DNA of 64,000 nt from JAMZMI01 sp039944535 (lineage in GTDB: Bacteria; Bacteroidota; Bacteroidia; Cytophagales; Cyclobacteriaceae): the NCBI GenBank assembly GCA_039944535.1, contig JBDUYP010000005.1, forward strand, positions 33,458 through 97,457. Direction: 5' to 3'. Each line of letters opens with the position of its first letter. The stretch's first letter is position 1. The notes under the pieces are model-generated. The model ran no database searches, had not been told where the DNA came from, and saw only the letters and a program-made list of their open reading frames with translations. Both the position numbers and the translations under genes were made by a program. Below are positions 44,078-53,600 of the stretch, in pieces.

Positions 44078-45604
44078 TTATATCTCTCCTTTCACGCTTT
44101 CCAGCTTGTCTGATGATGCGATCAACTCTCCGTTTGAAAAGACCTGAAGCCCTGCCCCTTTACCATATCTAGTTCCATCTTTGTCCCAAATAATCGAAAG
44201 GATCACATTGTTGTATTTCACATTATCCAGTGCAAACCAATTCCATTTATCAGCCGGTATCAATGGGTTTACTTCCACGATATCATCAGCCCTTGGACGC
44301 AAACCAACCAGCCCCGTAATGATCAAATCGTTGAAAGTGGAGTGATTGTAATAGCGACTTCTCTCCTGATCTCCTTTGAGCCAGTAGCCTGTTTGCTCAT
44401 CGAGGTATTCTCCGATATAAGGTCTTCCACGATAGTATTGAGACTCTACATAGGTTTCGAGTAAATCAAAATACAAAGAATCACTTACCACATCCTGATT
44501 ATAATCATTGAGTAGATTGGCCATACCTGTGAGCGTCTGAGATGTGGCAAAAGGCCAAACAGCTCCATCCCATTCGCATTTGCAGCAACCATGAGTTCTA
44601 AACTCAGGGTGTCTCATCTCTGCCGTGGTGAGACCAAATGGTGCACAAAAACCATCATTCAATCTAACTTGCTCCCAAGCTATGCTTTTATCCTCATCAG
44701 GAAGATTGAAAAACCATGGTATAAAACCAATTTCTTCTCTAACACCTGCATATCCACTTTTTTCTCGGAGTGTCTCGTAGAAGCTCATTTCTGGGTTCCA
44801 CAAGATGGTATCCATCAGGCTTTTAATCGTATCGGCTTTTGCCAAAAAGGTTTCAACCACACTATCGTCACCCTTCAGCCTGGCCATTTCAGCAATTGCA
44901 AGTGCATTTCCGAACATGTAAGAGTTGATTGTAGGACGAGCATTTTTCACCCTGCGACCGCCACTGATCTGCTCTTCCATCCCATCTTTCACATCTTCTT
45001 GCCAAAATAATCCGGAAGGCAGTCTTCTGTCTCGTTCCCAACGCTCATATTCGGATACAAAATCAGGGTACATATCCAGCAAGTAGCTGGTATCACGATT
45101 AACCAAAAACCTTCTATAAGTCGCATAAGGCGTCCAGCTGCTGAACTTATTCAGCTTATTCATTGGTTTACCGTCATTTCCACGATACCACACGTGCAGG
45201 TAATCATCGAGATATTTTTGATCATGAAGCCATCTCGATTCTGCAACATGATGTCCCACTGCACAGCTAATCAAATTGTATTTATCAGAGTATGATCGCT
45301 CTACCAAAAACTCCGTCATGGCATAACCAACCGGTGTTTCCTTGATATGCTTTCGCAAAGTCCACCATCGGTAATAGTAGATCTCCTCAAAGTTCTGCTG
45401 AGGACATTCGAACAGGGGGATATTGGCTTTCATCCACTCCCACGACTCAGAATTGGGAATGGCCTGAACAATGTTTTCATCCTCCATCGTGTTGAACAAG
45501 TCAACATGATGTTTGTAGTCTTTTGCCTGCAAAACAGACTTATCGCCTTGCTGACATGACGCTAATAATGCTACTAAAAGAATAAATATCGAAGATCTAA
45601 ACAT
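44078..45604 (-). CDS. MGH1-like (alpha/alpha)6 glycoside hydrolase, lipoprotein
   Basis: A 508-residue lipoprotein (C17 in ALLASC) with an (alpha/alpha)6 domain. Recognisable parts are EEIYYYRWWTLRKHI near residue 80, a FWQEDVKDGMEEQISGG segment, and CCKCEWDGAVWPFATSQTLTGMANLL near 350, comparable to the GP-WP motif of clan GH-G, with GEYLDEQTGYWLKGD near the end. The three consecutive Cys/Lys/Cys residues (HGCCKCEWDG) are unusual. A 75-residue beta-rich tail follows the barrel. Substrate unknown; by context a rhamnogalacturonan side-chain sugar. It lies between the propeller gene (10 bases) and GH78 (1 base). Confidence 0.75.
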   Translation of the reverse strand: MFRSSIFILLVALLASCQQGDKSVLQAKDYKHHVDLFNTMEDENIVQAIPNSESWEWMKANIPLFECPQQNFEEIYYYRWWTLRKHIKETPVGYAMTEFLVERSYSDKYNLISCAVGHHVAESRWLHDQKYLDDYLHVWYRGNDGKPMNKLNKFSSWTPYATYRRFLVNRDTSYLLDMYPDFVSEYERWERDRRLPSGLFWQEDVKDGMEEQISGGRRVKNARPTINSYMFGNALAIAEMARLKGDDSVVETFLAKADTIKSLMDTILWNPEMSFYETLREKSGYAGVREEIGFIPWFFNLPDEDKSIAWEQVRLNDGFCAPFGLTTAEMRHPEFRTHGCCKCEWDGAVWPFATSQTLTGMANLLNDYNQDVVSDSLYFDLLETYVESQYYRGRPYIGEYLDEQTGYWLKGDQERSRYYNHSTFNDLIITGLVGLRPRADDIVEVNPLIPADKWNWFALDNVKYNNVILSIIWDKDGTRYGKGAGLQVFSNGELIASSDKLESVKGEI

Positions 45605-45614
45605 AAAGTTTGTC

Positions 45615-47432
45615 TTACTGTGTTTTCAATGATTGAATTAAAAATGATGCCTCCTCAACCGGCTCACCAGAATGGTAAAGATCATAGTCCTGATCTGTAG
45701 GTGTATCGGCATCAGGAAATCTGCGTACCTCACCGGTTCTGAAAACTATCCGCTCGATCTCATGAACTGGAGCGAAGAAAATTCTGCCCTCCTTTTTGTT
45801 TCCATTGATAGTCAAATCATACATACGAGTTTCCACATCCAAATCAATTTTGATCGTATAGGTTTCACCTGCTTCGTACTCCACAGCTCCGGAATTGCGA
45901 TAGCCGTTTTTGTATTTCAAAATACCATCTTCATCAAAAATCAATCTGATGGCCGGACTACCTTCCGAGTCTTGAAACTCGATATGAAGCAGTCCAAAAT
46001 CATTTTGAGAGGGAACTATTTCAAACTCTGCGGACAACTTCTTCGATGAAGGCACTATTCTGCTGAGCTTAGCATAATCAAACGGGTCTTTATCTGACAG
46101 TTTAATGGCTCCATCTGTAATACTCACTGGTGCCCATCTTGGGCTAAATATGTTATAGAAAGTCAAGTCTTCAACACTGCTAACTTCATCAAAATCATCG
46201 TCTACATGTGTTGAAACAGAAGATGTGATCGGAACAGGAACTGCGGAAACCCACATATCTTCCTTATTCATACTGTAGGTTACCCACATTTTTCCGTCTT
46301 CAGGCTCTCCATTTCCTTCCAAAATACCGCGAACGTACTGAGGTCCATAGGATTTGTAATTACCTCCGTATCGCATAGGCGATATCTCCCCATTGATCAA
46401 TAGCAAGTTGGTATAATCAAGACCTTCTTCACTCACCGACACAGCCATAGGCCATCTAAATTCAGAGGGATTATAAACCGTAGCGAAGCGACCATCAGAA
46501 GTTCTCTGGCCCCAGATTTTAGCATTCTTAGTTACAAACCCTGGTGCTCGCTCTGGTCTTGGCCAGGATTTGCCATTATCAGCACTGATTGCACTTAACC
46601 CATGTTTCCATAACCCAACAACATTTCCGTCATCCAAATGATAGTAACTAAAAGCCTTGAACTGTTTTTTTAATGGAATCAAAGGATCGTCACGATCGGC
46701 CTCCTCCACCCATTGTTGCATCATCAAAGGATCTCCCAACAGTTCCTCACAAGCCTTCACAAAGCCTTTATCCTTACTCTTTTTATAGAACGGATAGTCT
46801 GTATTCTTTTGATTCCATCCGTGATTATATCTGATAAAATAAATTGGCCCCAAGCTTCCATCCTTGTAAATTTCACGAACCACTCTACCTATCCCTTCTC
46901 CATCATTTGGCCCATCTTTTTTGTGCATGGTGATGCCATGATAGGCCAATGTAAGCAGACGATTTTCCTCACTTACAAAAAAGCCCATCCTCTGATGCAT
47001 GACCGTAAATAAGTCTGAAGCCACGCCAGGCTCACCTTCTTTGGTATAACCATCCGGAATTTTATAAGATGGGACAAGTACTTGAGGCATTCCCCAATCA
47101 TAACCATCTGCAGATGTCACTAAGAAAGTTTTGCTCGGAGGAATGTGTTCTCCAATAGGATCTGCGAGATAATGCAGATAAAACTGACCGTTCCAATAAG
47201 CTATGTTAGGCGCATGATTGTAGGTCCAACCAAAGCCATCAGCCATCTCAGGGTGCTCTCGGTTAGCACGCATCACCTGAATGTTGTGCACCCCAACAGC
47301 CGGCCTTAACTGACCATGATGATAGTCCACATTTGATAAAGTCTCCCCGGTGTAACGGACTTCCTGAGCAGTGTTACTCAAGTAAATCATCATCGCTAAC
47401 CCGGCATAAAAATATCGTCCGTAATTCTTCAT
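45615..47432 (-). CDS. Secreted beta-propeller protein with C-terminal jelly-roll domain
   Basis: A 605-residue protein with a Sec signal (ending LSNTAQ). Residues about 35-430 form a propeller of the BNR/sialidase type: NIAYWNGQFYLHYLADP, SADGYDWGMPQVLVP, SADNGKSWPRPE and SVSEEGLDYTNLLLI. Residues about 440-600 look like a concanavalin-type jelly roll (APVSITDGAIKLSDKDPF ... IVFRTGEVRRFPDADTP). I cannot place it in a numbered CAZy family with certainty; it may be an uncharacterised glycosidase or lyase acting on an acidic glycan. Its ATG overlaps the GH43 stop by one base (TAATG). Confidence 0.7.
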   Translation of the reverse strand: MKNYGRYFYAGLAMMIYLSNTAQEVRYTGETLSNVDYHHGQLRPAVGVHNIQVMRANREHPEMADGFGWTYNHAPNIAYWNGQFYLHYLADPIGEHIPPSKTFLVTSADGYDWGMPQVLVPSYKIPDGYTKEGEPGVASDLFTVMHQRMGFFVSEENRLLTLAYHGITMHKKDGPNDGEGIGRVVREIYKDGSLGPIYFIRYNHGWNQKNTDYPFYKKSKDKGFVKACEELLGDPLMMQQWVEEADRDDPLIPLKKQFKAFSYYHLDDGNVVGLWKHGLSAISADNGKSWPRPERAPGFVTKNAKIWGQRTSDGRFATVYNPSEFRWPMAVSVSEEGLDYTNLLLINGEISPMRYGGNYKSYGPQYVRGILEGNGEPEDGKMWVTYSMNKEDMWVSAVPVPITSSVSTHVDDDFDEVSSVEDLTFYNIFSPRWAPVSITDGAIKLSDKDPFDYAKLSRIVPSSKKLSAEFEIVPSQNDFGLLHIEFQDSEGSPAIRLIFDEDGILKYKNGYRNSGAVEYEAGETYTIKIDLDVETRMYDLTINGNKKEGRIFFAPVHEIERIVFRTGEVRRFPDADTPTDQDYDLYHSGEPVEEASFLIQSLKTQ

Positions 47433-48367
47433 TAGTATTTAAGTTCTGGTTCTCCCGCGGACTTTAGCAGTCCATTTAGCAAGCTTCCTTTAGCCGTAAA
47501 AATTGTACCGTGCTTATGTCCAACTGGGAAGGATATTTCGTCATTGGCACTTTCGAAAGTGACGAAATCTTTGGTCTTGGCTGCCCCATAGGTTTTTGTC
47601 CGATATTCATCGAAGTAAATGATATAATCTTCCTTTGGTTTAACCACTGTAGGACCTTCTGTAAGAAAACCTGTAAAAGGTGCTGAGATGTTCTCCCATG
47701 GCCCAAGTGGATTGTCCGAAAAAGCTACCTTGAGATTTCTATTTGGTCGTGTGTTGTCTTTTAATACAAGCACAAAATCATCCGCTGCTCTTCTGACTAT
47801 TACAGCATCTATAACACTGAAGCCCGGCTCAAGAAAGAGTTTGGTTTCTGAGAAGGTTTTGAAGTCTTTCGTTGTGGTGTAATACATTCGATGGTTGTTC
47901 CTTTCTTCTTCTTCACCTTTTTCATATTTGAAAGGAATGGTAGATGCCCAAATGATAATAAAACGGTCAGCATCCTGATCGTAGTAAAGCTCAGGCGCCC
48001 ATACGTTGACTGTAGTTGTATCAAAATCCATCGTAGAAATAAACTTCTGATCAGTCCAATTGATCAAATCCTTAGTAGAAGAATATCCAAAACCAAGATC
48101 TCCTCTCCAACTGCTGGTCCAAACCATGTGATAGGTGCCATCTGGCCCTTGAGCCATAGACGGATCGCGCATTACTTTTTGATTGCCCACCTCAGGCTGC
48201 AAAAACGACTTTTCTATTCTGGTCCAGTTGTACCCATCTTCGCTATACAGATAAAACAAACCCTCAGTCGCTGGTTCTTTGAACGAAGTAAACATATAGT
48301 ATTCCTTTTCCGGCTGGCAAGCCGAAAAAAACAATCCCGAAAGAATTAATATCGCCAGTTGTCTCAT
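47432..48367 (-). CDS. GH43 five-bladed propeller glycoside hydrolase, lipoprotein
   Basis: A 311-residue lipoprotein (C17 in GLFFSAC). The GH43 catalytic pattern is visible: D68 in VMRDPSM, E126 in VWAPELYYD, D187 in SVIDAVIV and E237 in TEGPTVV. Typical products are alpha-L-arabinofuranose or xylose, and in galactan contexts beta-1,3-galactose. With pectinases next to it, arabinan side-chain removal is a reasonable guess. The length equals a bare catalytic propeller. It is one base downstream of the GH140-like gene and overlaps the next gene by one base, so the group is tightly co-transcribed. Confidence 0.9.
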   Translation of the reverse strand: MRQLAILILSGLFFSACQPEKEYYMFTSFKEPATEGLFYLYSEDGYNWTRIEKSFLQPEVGNQKVMRDPSMAQGPDGTYHMVWTSSWRGDLGFGYSSTKDLINWTDQKFISTMDFDTTTVNVWAPELYYDQDADRFIIIWASTIPFKYEKGEEEERNNHRMYYTTTKDFKTFSETKLFLEPGFSVIDAVIVRRAADDFVLVLKDNTRPNRNLKVAFSDNPLGPWENISAPFTGFLTEGPTVVKPKEDYIIYFDEYRTKTYGAAKTKDFVTFESANDEISFPVGHKHGTIFTAKGSLLNGLLKSAGEPELKY

Positions 48368-48368
48368 T

Positions 48369-49781
48369 TTAAATCGATTCTAAAACCAACACCCAATCAT
48401 TTCCATTCTCTGGTTCTCCTGGTGGGTCAAACGAAACCTGCCCTTTGTTATCATAGTCACCAACTTTTACAACAGTTCCTGTGCGTGGATCGAACCAACT
48501 CGCACTGACCTTCTCACCTTCTATCCTACCCATATTGGCCAAAACATCTCTTCCTGTATAGGTATAAACCATTGCGTAATTTATGCCCCTAGTGGCCACT
48601 TGATATTCGTATTGTTTACCCTGGCCGGCTACAAGCGCCTCATCAGGCACGCGATCAAAATAGGATTTTGAAAGCATCAAATCCTTGAGGTGTCGCATCT
48701 GTTGAGCACCAGGATAATCGAGAGCTTTTCGCCAATCCGATTTTGCACCGAAAGCTTTTTTCTCTTCTCCCTCATTGTAAAATTGCATCACGCTATTGTG
48801 ACCGTATGTGAAGCCAGCTCCCCCTGCAAACACAGACCAATAAGCGTACCTTCTCAAGTCATGATCTTGCCAATATGGGTTACTTGGATCATGCAAGCCA
48901 TAGGGTATCTCCTCATAAGATGGTTCCCCATCCAATGTCGGCTTGATCGGCTTCATATTGTATTCTTGGTCAACATATTTCCAGTTGTCTGGACCAAAAC
49001 GATGGGAATCTCTAGCTGTATCTTGATCATAGGTTCGGTGACCAGACTGAAACATATTAAAATCGAGCCAGGACTCATTGTGAAACCATTCTGAAGACAT
49101 TTTCCTGCCTCGTGGATGAAACGTAATCAAATGGCGATCATCGAGGCTGTCAAGAGTGTTCCCAATGGTCAACCATACGGGCATGTGCCTATCGCCAACT
49201 ACATCACCTCCGTTGAGCCAAATGATGTTAGGTTTGGATGCAAACCGGCCGGCCAGAAACTGGGCGTACTTAGCTGCCTGATCAACGCTCACATGATCGC
49301 TGCTCACTGGAGAACCCCAAACGGGAACAAGTGCCATAAATATGCCTTTCGTGGCGGCCAGATCAACGATGTATTCCACATGATCCCAATAGTCATATTG
49401 TTCTTCATCTGCTGGGTCACTACCCGGAGTTACTTTTGGATGTCCGACATCTCCATCAACAAGCGCACTATCACCCTGAAAACTTGTGACACCTATCTCG
49501 TGCAGCAGCATCACCTGAATGACATTGAAGCCTTTCTGTTTCCTGTCTTCTAAATATTGCTCTGCCTCTGACCTATCAAGTTTTTTAAAAATCAACCAAC
49601 CTGTATCCCCGAGCCAGAAAAAGGGATCCCCGTTTTCATTCTCGAAGAATCTTCCATTTTCTGAAACCTGGATATCAAGCCAGTCCTCTGTTTTTGAATC
49701 TGATTCCGTCTGAGTTTGGCAAGACCAGAACGCAAAAAATGACAATAGTATTAAATAAAGACTCTGATGTTTGTGGCGCAT
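48369..49781 (-). CDS. DUF4038 / GH140 apiosidase-like lipoprotein
   Basis: A 470-residue lipoprotein (C21 in FAFWSC). Residues about 40-370 form the DUF4038 TIM barrel: FFWLGDTGWLIFKKL, RKQKGFNVIQVMLLH, D193 in WLNGGDVVGD as candidate acid/base, and E286 in TLDGEPSYEE as candidate nucleophile. These correspond to the catalytic pair described for the GH140 apiosidase of Bacteroides thetaiotaomicron. Residues about 385-470 form the usual C-terminal putative collagen-binding (PF12904-type) sandwich. GH140 cleaves apiose from galacturonate in rhamnogalacturonan-II; whether this member does so or removes another sugar is not certain. Confidence 0.85.
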   Translation of the reverse strand: MRHKHQSLYLILLSFFAFWSCQTQTESDSKTEDWLDIQVSENGRFFENENGDPFFWLGDTGWLIFKKLDRSEAEQYLEDRKQKGFNVIQVMLLHEIGVTSFQGDSALVDGDVGHPKVTPGSDPADEEQYDYWDHVEYIVDLAATKGIFMALVPVWGSPVSSDHVSVDQAAKYAQFLAGRFASKPNIIWLNGGDVVGDRHMPVWLTIGNTLDSLDDRHLITFHPRGRKMSSEWFHNESWLDFNMFQSGHRTYDQDTARDSHRFGPDNWKYVDQEYNMKPIKPTLDGEPSYEEIPYGLHDPSNPYWQDHDLRRYAYWSVFAGGAGFTYGHNSVMQFYNEGEEKKAFGAKSDWRKALDYPGAQQMRHLKDLMLSKSYFDRVPDEALVAGQGKQYEYQVATRGINYAMVYTYTGRDVLANMGRIEGEKVSASWFDPRTGTVVKVGDYDNKGQVSFDPPGEPENGNDWVLVLESI

Positions 49782-49799
49782 GTTTTATGAATATAATTA

Positions 49800-51365
49800 T
49801 TATTTCATTGAGCCATTCGGGCTCTTTTTTTCATCTTTCCAATGTCTGTAAGTAAGTCCCTCGATATTGTCGGGTTTCTTAAAGAATAAACTAGCCAAAT
49901 ACCCCACTACAAAGAGTACAAAATGGCTGTATACCCCAAGCATATATTTATGATGGGTGAAATTGAAAGCTCCGAAATCAATTAGGAGTCTATCTTCTCC
50001 GCCGATAGGCATTGGTGTAGATGTGATAACAGCATAAGCAGTGAAAAGGATACTTGCAATAATCCCTATATAAGTACCCATTCTATTGGCTCGGCTAGTA
50101 AATATTCCCAAAAGGAAAAGACCGGCAATGCCACCAGAAAAAATAGCGTAGAGCTTGAATACAAGGCCTAGAACTCCTTTTCCATCCTGACTGACATAAT
50201 AAAGCGCGATTAAAATTGAACCTATGCCCGCCACAATGATGATCAGTTTACTGATTAACATTTGTTTTTTCTGGTTAGCATTGGGGTTGAATCTCAAGTA
50301 ATAATCCTCCATAAAAATGGCCGAAAGACAATTGAGGTCAGAATCTAGACTAGAGATAGCTGCCGCCAACAATCCTGCTAAAACCAAGCCTACGACCCCA
50401 GCGGGTAGCTCAGTCATAATAAAATGAGGAAACACTGCATCAGACCTAATACCATCCGGTAGTGAAGCTCCGCTGATTTGGTAATATCCAAAAAGTGCAG
50501 TTCCTATGAACATAAAAAGTGCCCAAACCGGAACACTCATCAAAACACCCATCAATGATGCTTTGATCGCATCCTTATCAGATTTGGCCGTCAAATACCT
50601 TTGTACTATGGTTTGGTCTGTACCATATTTTTGAATGGCATAAAAAACTCCGTTGATGGCCATCACAAAAAACGTAAGTGACTTCCAATCAATACCGTAA
50701 GGGCCAAAACCCGTTCTTCCATTTTCTGTAGCTACTTCCAAAATGGCAGGAAGACCTCCGGTTGTACTATATATGATAATACCTAGTGTTATAATTCCGC
50801 CAGCTATGAGAATAAAACCCTGAATCACATCCATCCAAATAACTGCCTCAATCCCTCCGAGCAGCGTGATGAAGATGATCAACGCTCCTAATATCCAAAT
50901 CATTTCCACAGTTCCCACTCCGGTCATTTTGGCGAATGCCAGAGCAATCAAGTAGAATACCGTTCCCATTTTGGAAAAATGAGCCAAAAAGAACGCAAGA
51001 GACGTGTAAAGACGAGCACCAAAGCCGAAGCGCTTTTCGAAATACTCATAAGCGCTAAGTCCGATAACCTTGCGATAGAGGGGCACCACAAAACGGATGA
51101 AAAAGATCAACGTGATTGGGACCATGAGCCCCTGCACCAACAATATCCAGTTGGAAGAAAAGCCACTCCCTGGATAAGCAAGAAAAGTAATACTACTTAT
51201 CAAGGTAGCAAGAATAGACATACCCACTGCCCATGCAGGGATGCTTCCTCCTCCCTTAAAATAACTACCAGTACCGGTTTGTCGCTGGGAAAAATGAAAG
51301 CTGATATAAATGGGTATAATCAGCGACACTGCGATGATTACATAATCAACGGGGTGTAAAGTCAT
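49800..51365 (-). CDS. SSS-family sodium/solute symporter
   Basis: A 521-residue inner-membrane symporter with about 13 helices. The Na+-site segment AAAISSLDSDLNCLSAIFMEDYY (near 335-357) and GGIEAVIWMDVIQGFILIAGG (near 175) identify the family. It lies between the DUF1537 kinase (14 bases) and the GH140-like gene (18 bases), so it is part of the same transcript as the acid-sugar cassette. The likely cargo is the sugar acid or monosaccharide that the cassette metabolises. It is clearly different from the symporter at 2.4-4.0 kb. Confidence 0.93.
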   Translation of the reverse strand: MTLHPVDYVIIAVSLIIPIYISFHFSQRQTGTGSYFKGGGSIPAWAVGMSILATLISSITFLAYPGSGFSSNWILLVQGLMVPITLIFFIRFVVPLYRKVIGLSAYEYFEKRFGFGARLYTSLAFFLAHFSKMGTVFYLIALAFAKMTGVGTVEMIWILGALIIFITLLGGIEAVIWMDVIQGFILIAGGIITLGIIIYSTTGGLPAILEVATENGRTGFGPYGIDWKSLTFFVMAINGVFYAIQKYGTDQTIVQRYLTAKSDKDAIKASLMGVLMSVPVWALFMFIGTALFGYYQISGASLPDGIRSDAVFPHFIMTELPAGVVGLVLAGLLAAAISSLDSDLNCLSAIFMEDYYLRFNPNANQKKQMLISKLIIIVAGIGSILIALYYVSQDGKGVLGLVFKLYAIFSGGIAGLFLLGIFTSRANRMGTYIGIIASILFTAYAVITSTPMPIGGEDRLLIDFGAFNFTHHKYMLGVYSHFVLFVVGYLASLFFKKPDNIEGLTYRHWKDEKKSPNGSMK

Positions 51366-51379
51366 TGGGTTGGGTGGGT

Positions 51380-52549
51380 TTATTTCAATGCTGAAGCTTT
51401 ACGCGGAATTAGAATATCTTCCGTCCACTTGTAACTCCCAGGCTTGGTTGTGACATAGAAATTTCTATTCCCCATCACTTCCATCCTAATAACTCCTGTG
51501 AGGTACTCATGTACAGGTTTGAGTTTTCGGATCTTGAGCAACTCCAGAACAGTGGCGGCAGTATCCCCTCCTTCGATAAGCAACTCGTCCATTTCTACTC
51601 TTGCCGCTACATTCCAAACAAGATCGCCCAAATTTTTACACAATCTCTGCGACAAGCCCAGTTCGTCACTTCCTGAATGGCGCATAGTGATATAGACATT
51701 CTGGTTTTCGAAAGTCGATACAATATCATCAGCCCACTCTTCCAATAGTTTTGGGTCAAATTCTTTGTTTCTGTAAATCTCTTCCGGCATGTTGGAGAAA
51801 TGAACGCCATGATCTTGAAGTCTCTTCTGAAAATCCTCATGCTTAGGGAAAGCCGTTCCACCTACAAAAAGAATTCGATTTCCGAAGGGAAATGCGGATC
51901 TTCCAGAAACAACTTTGATGTCCATGGAACTGAGGAGTGCATCAAAAAAACCTGAAGCACCTGCATATAGAACAGATTTTGCTGGCGATTTTGCCCATTT
52001 ATTCAGATCACCAATACCTGAAACATCAGCAGCAACTATACCACTCTGTGGTTGTGGATCATCTGGTTTCAGGTTAACAAGACCAAACTCTCCTTTAGGA
52101 TCCAAAGCCTCAACTACATCTGAAGATTTAGCTGGAAAGTGTGCATCTCCAGAAAAGCCAGTTTCGGCCAGAGGCACGTCATTGATGGTATATTGACCAT
52201 CTCTAATAAGGCGACCAAGCGAAGGGTTCCCTGCCACAATCAAGGCTTTGTCCAATTCGAAAGCCTGCATCTGCACTTTAATTTCTGACAAGACATGCCC
52301 TCTAAGGGCTGAATCAATTTTTTTGTAAATAAAATCAGGCTCAAGGGTCATGAGCTTCTCAGAAATCTGATTGATCTTGATACATGCGTCAACCTCGTTT
52401 AATGAGCGTGTCTGGGCAACAATTACAAGCAAATCAGCTGACTTCAACTCGTCAACTCTGGTTTGGATGACTACTCTGAGACCGTGTCTGATTCCTATTC
52501 CGCCAATCTCAGCAGCTCCCGTAAAATCATCAGCAATAACAACTATCAT
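51380..52549 (-). CDS. DUF1537-family four-carbon acid sugar kinase
   Basis: A 389-residue cytoplasmic kinase. The N-terminal substrate domain begins VVIADDFTGAAEIGG, the family signature. The C-terminal nucleotide domain shows VAGNPSLGRLI, LLIEGGDTAATVLE (G-G-D-T motif) and TKPGSYKW. Characterised relatives phosphorylate D-threonate, D- or L-erythronate-type acids or 3-oxo-isoapionate. At 389 residues it is slightly shorter than the usual 400-440. Directly upstream is PdxA2 (11 bases), the known partner in D-threonate, L-threonate and D-erythronate pathways, so a C4 acid is the first-choice substrate. Confidence 0.9.
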   Translation of the reverse strand: MIVVIADDFTGAAEIGGIGIRHGLRVVIQTRVDELKSADLLVIVAQTRSLNEVDACIKINQISEKLMTLEPDFIYKKIDSALRGHVLSEIKVQMQAFELDKALIVAGNPSLGRLIRDGQYTINDVPLAETGFSGDAHFPAKSSDVVEALDPKGEFGLVNLKPDDPQPQSGIVAADVSGIGDLNKWAKSPAKSVLYAGASGFFDALLSSMDIKVVSGRSAFPFGNRILFVGGTAFPKHEDFQKRLQDHGVHFSNMPEEIYRNKEFDPKLLEEWADDIVSTFENQNVYITMRHSGSDELGLSQRLCKNLGDLVWNVAARVEMDELLIEGGDTAATVLELLKIRKLKPVHEYLTGVIRMEVMGNRNFYVTTKPGSYKWTEDILIPRKASALK

Positions 52550-52560
52550 TTCAGTGCTAA

Positions 52561-53586
52561 TTAGGTTAATAATTTTTCAGCGTATTCTATGGCGTGATAC
52601 AGAGCATCCGGACTCGCAATACCCTTGCCCGCAATTTCGAATGCCGTCCCATGATCAACCGATGTTCTCAGAATCGGTAAGCCCATGGTTATATTTACGC
52701 CTTTCACACTTTTCATCTTTTTTGTTTTCTGATCCCAATTAAAGCCGATGACTTTAAATGGGATATGCCCTTGATCATGATACATAGCTACGCATCCGTC
52801 GTATTTGCCACCATAAGCCATGGCAAATAAAGTATCAGGGGGTATTGGACCTTCGACAATGATTCCCTCATCTCTGGCTGCCTCAATGGCCGGTAAAATC
52901 TCATCCGTATCCTCCGTACCGAATAATCCTCCGTCACTGGCATGAGGGTTTAATCCTGCAACTCCTATTCTCGGATTTTCTATTTTCAAGCTCTTCAACC
53001 CACTGTTAATCAGGTGAATTACTTCCAAAACACGCTCTTTTTTAACAAGATCACAAGCTTGCCTTAAAGAAACATGGGTAGAAACGTGGATCACTTTGAA
53101 ATTCTCCTCTACCAGAAGCATCGCATACTTTTTGGTGCCAGTATAATGAGCGTAAATCTCGGTATGACCAGCAAAGTGATGTCCCGCTTTGTTTATCGAT
53201 TCCTTGTGAATGGGGCCAGTCACAGTTCCATCCACAAGTTTCTTCATAGCCAGGTCAATGGCTGTAGTCACAGACCTAAATGCGATATCTCCTGCCTCGG
53301 CTGATACCTGTCCAAATTTGATATTGCCTGAATCTTTACATTCAATATCATATACATTCATAATACCACTCTCGAAAACTGCCTGCCTCACCTCATTGAT
53401 GACATTGACTTTGGTATCAACACCCAGTAATGCCACGGCCTTTTTCATTACATCAGCATTCCCCACCACGAGTGGTAAACTCGTCGCGTAGGGTTTCTCA
53501 CTCGCAAACAACTTGGCAGCAATCTCAGGTCCTATCCCAGCTGGATCACCCATAGTTACTGCCAATATTGGCTTCTTCTCCTTCAC
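52561..53586 (-). CDS. pdxA2: PdxA-family 4-phospho-acid dehydrogenase (PdxA2 type)
   Basis: A 341-residue NAD-dependent, metal-dependent dehydrogenase/decarboxylase. The motif TMGDPAGIGPE opens the protein, and the three metal-binding histidines of PdxA are present: H171 (STHVSL), H215 (GLNPHASDGG) and H270 (MYHDQGH). PdxA2 proteins oxidise 4-phosphotetronates at C3 with loss of CO2, giving dihydroxyacetone phosphate. Its place beside a DUF1537 kinase argues for this catabolic role over vitamin B6 synthesis. The start is a GTG at 53584-53586, which leaves 14 bases to the aldolase gene. Confidence 0.9.
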   Translation of the reverse strand: MKEKKPILAVTMGDPAGIGPEIAAKLFASEKPYATSLPLVVGNADVMKKAVALLGVDTKVNVINEVRQAVFESGIMNVYDIECKDSGNIKFGQVSAEAGDIAFRSVTTAIDLAMKKLVDGTVTGPIHKESINKAGHHFAGHTEIYAHYTGTKKYAMLLVEENFKVIHVSTHVSLRQACDLVKKERVLEVIHLINSGLKSLKIENPRIGVAGLNPHASDGGLFGTEDTDEILPAIEAARDEGIIVEGPIPPDTLFAMAYGGKYDGCVAMYHDQGHIPFKVIGFNWDQKTKKMKSVKGVNITMGLPILRTSVDHGTAFEIAGKGIASPDALYHAIEYAEKLLT

Positions 53587-53600
53587 TCTTACTAGCTAAT

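Noticed and set aside
52561..53586. pdxA of vitamin B6 synthesis
   Set aside because: Context with a DUF1537 kinase indicates PdxA2; no other B6 gene is near.
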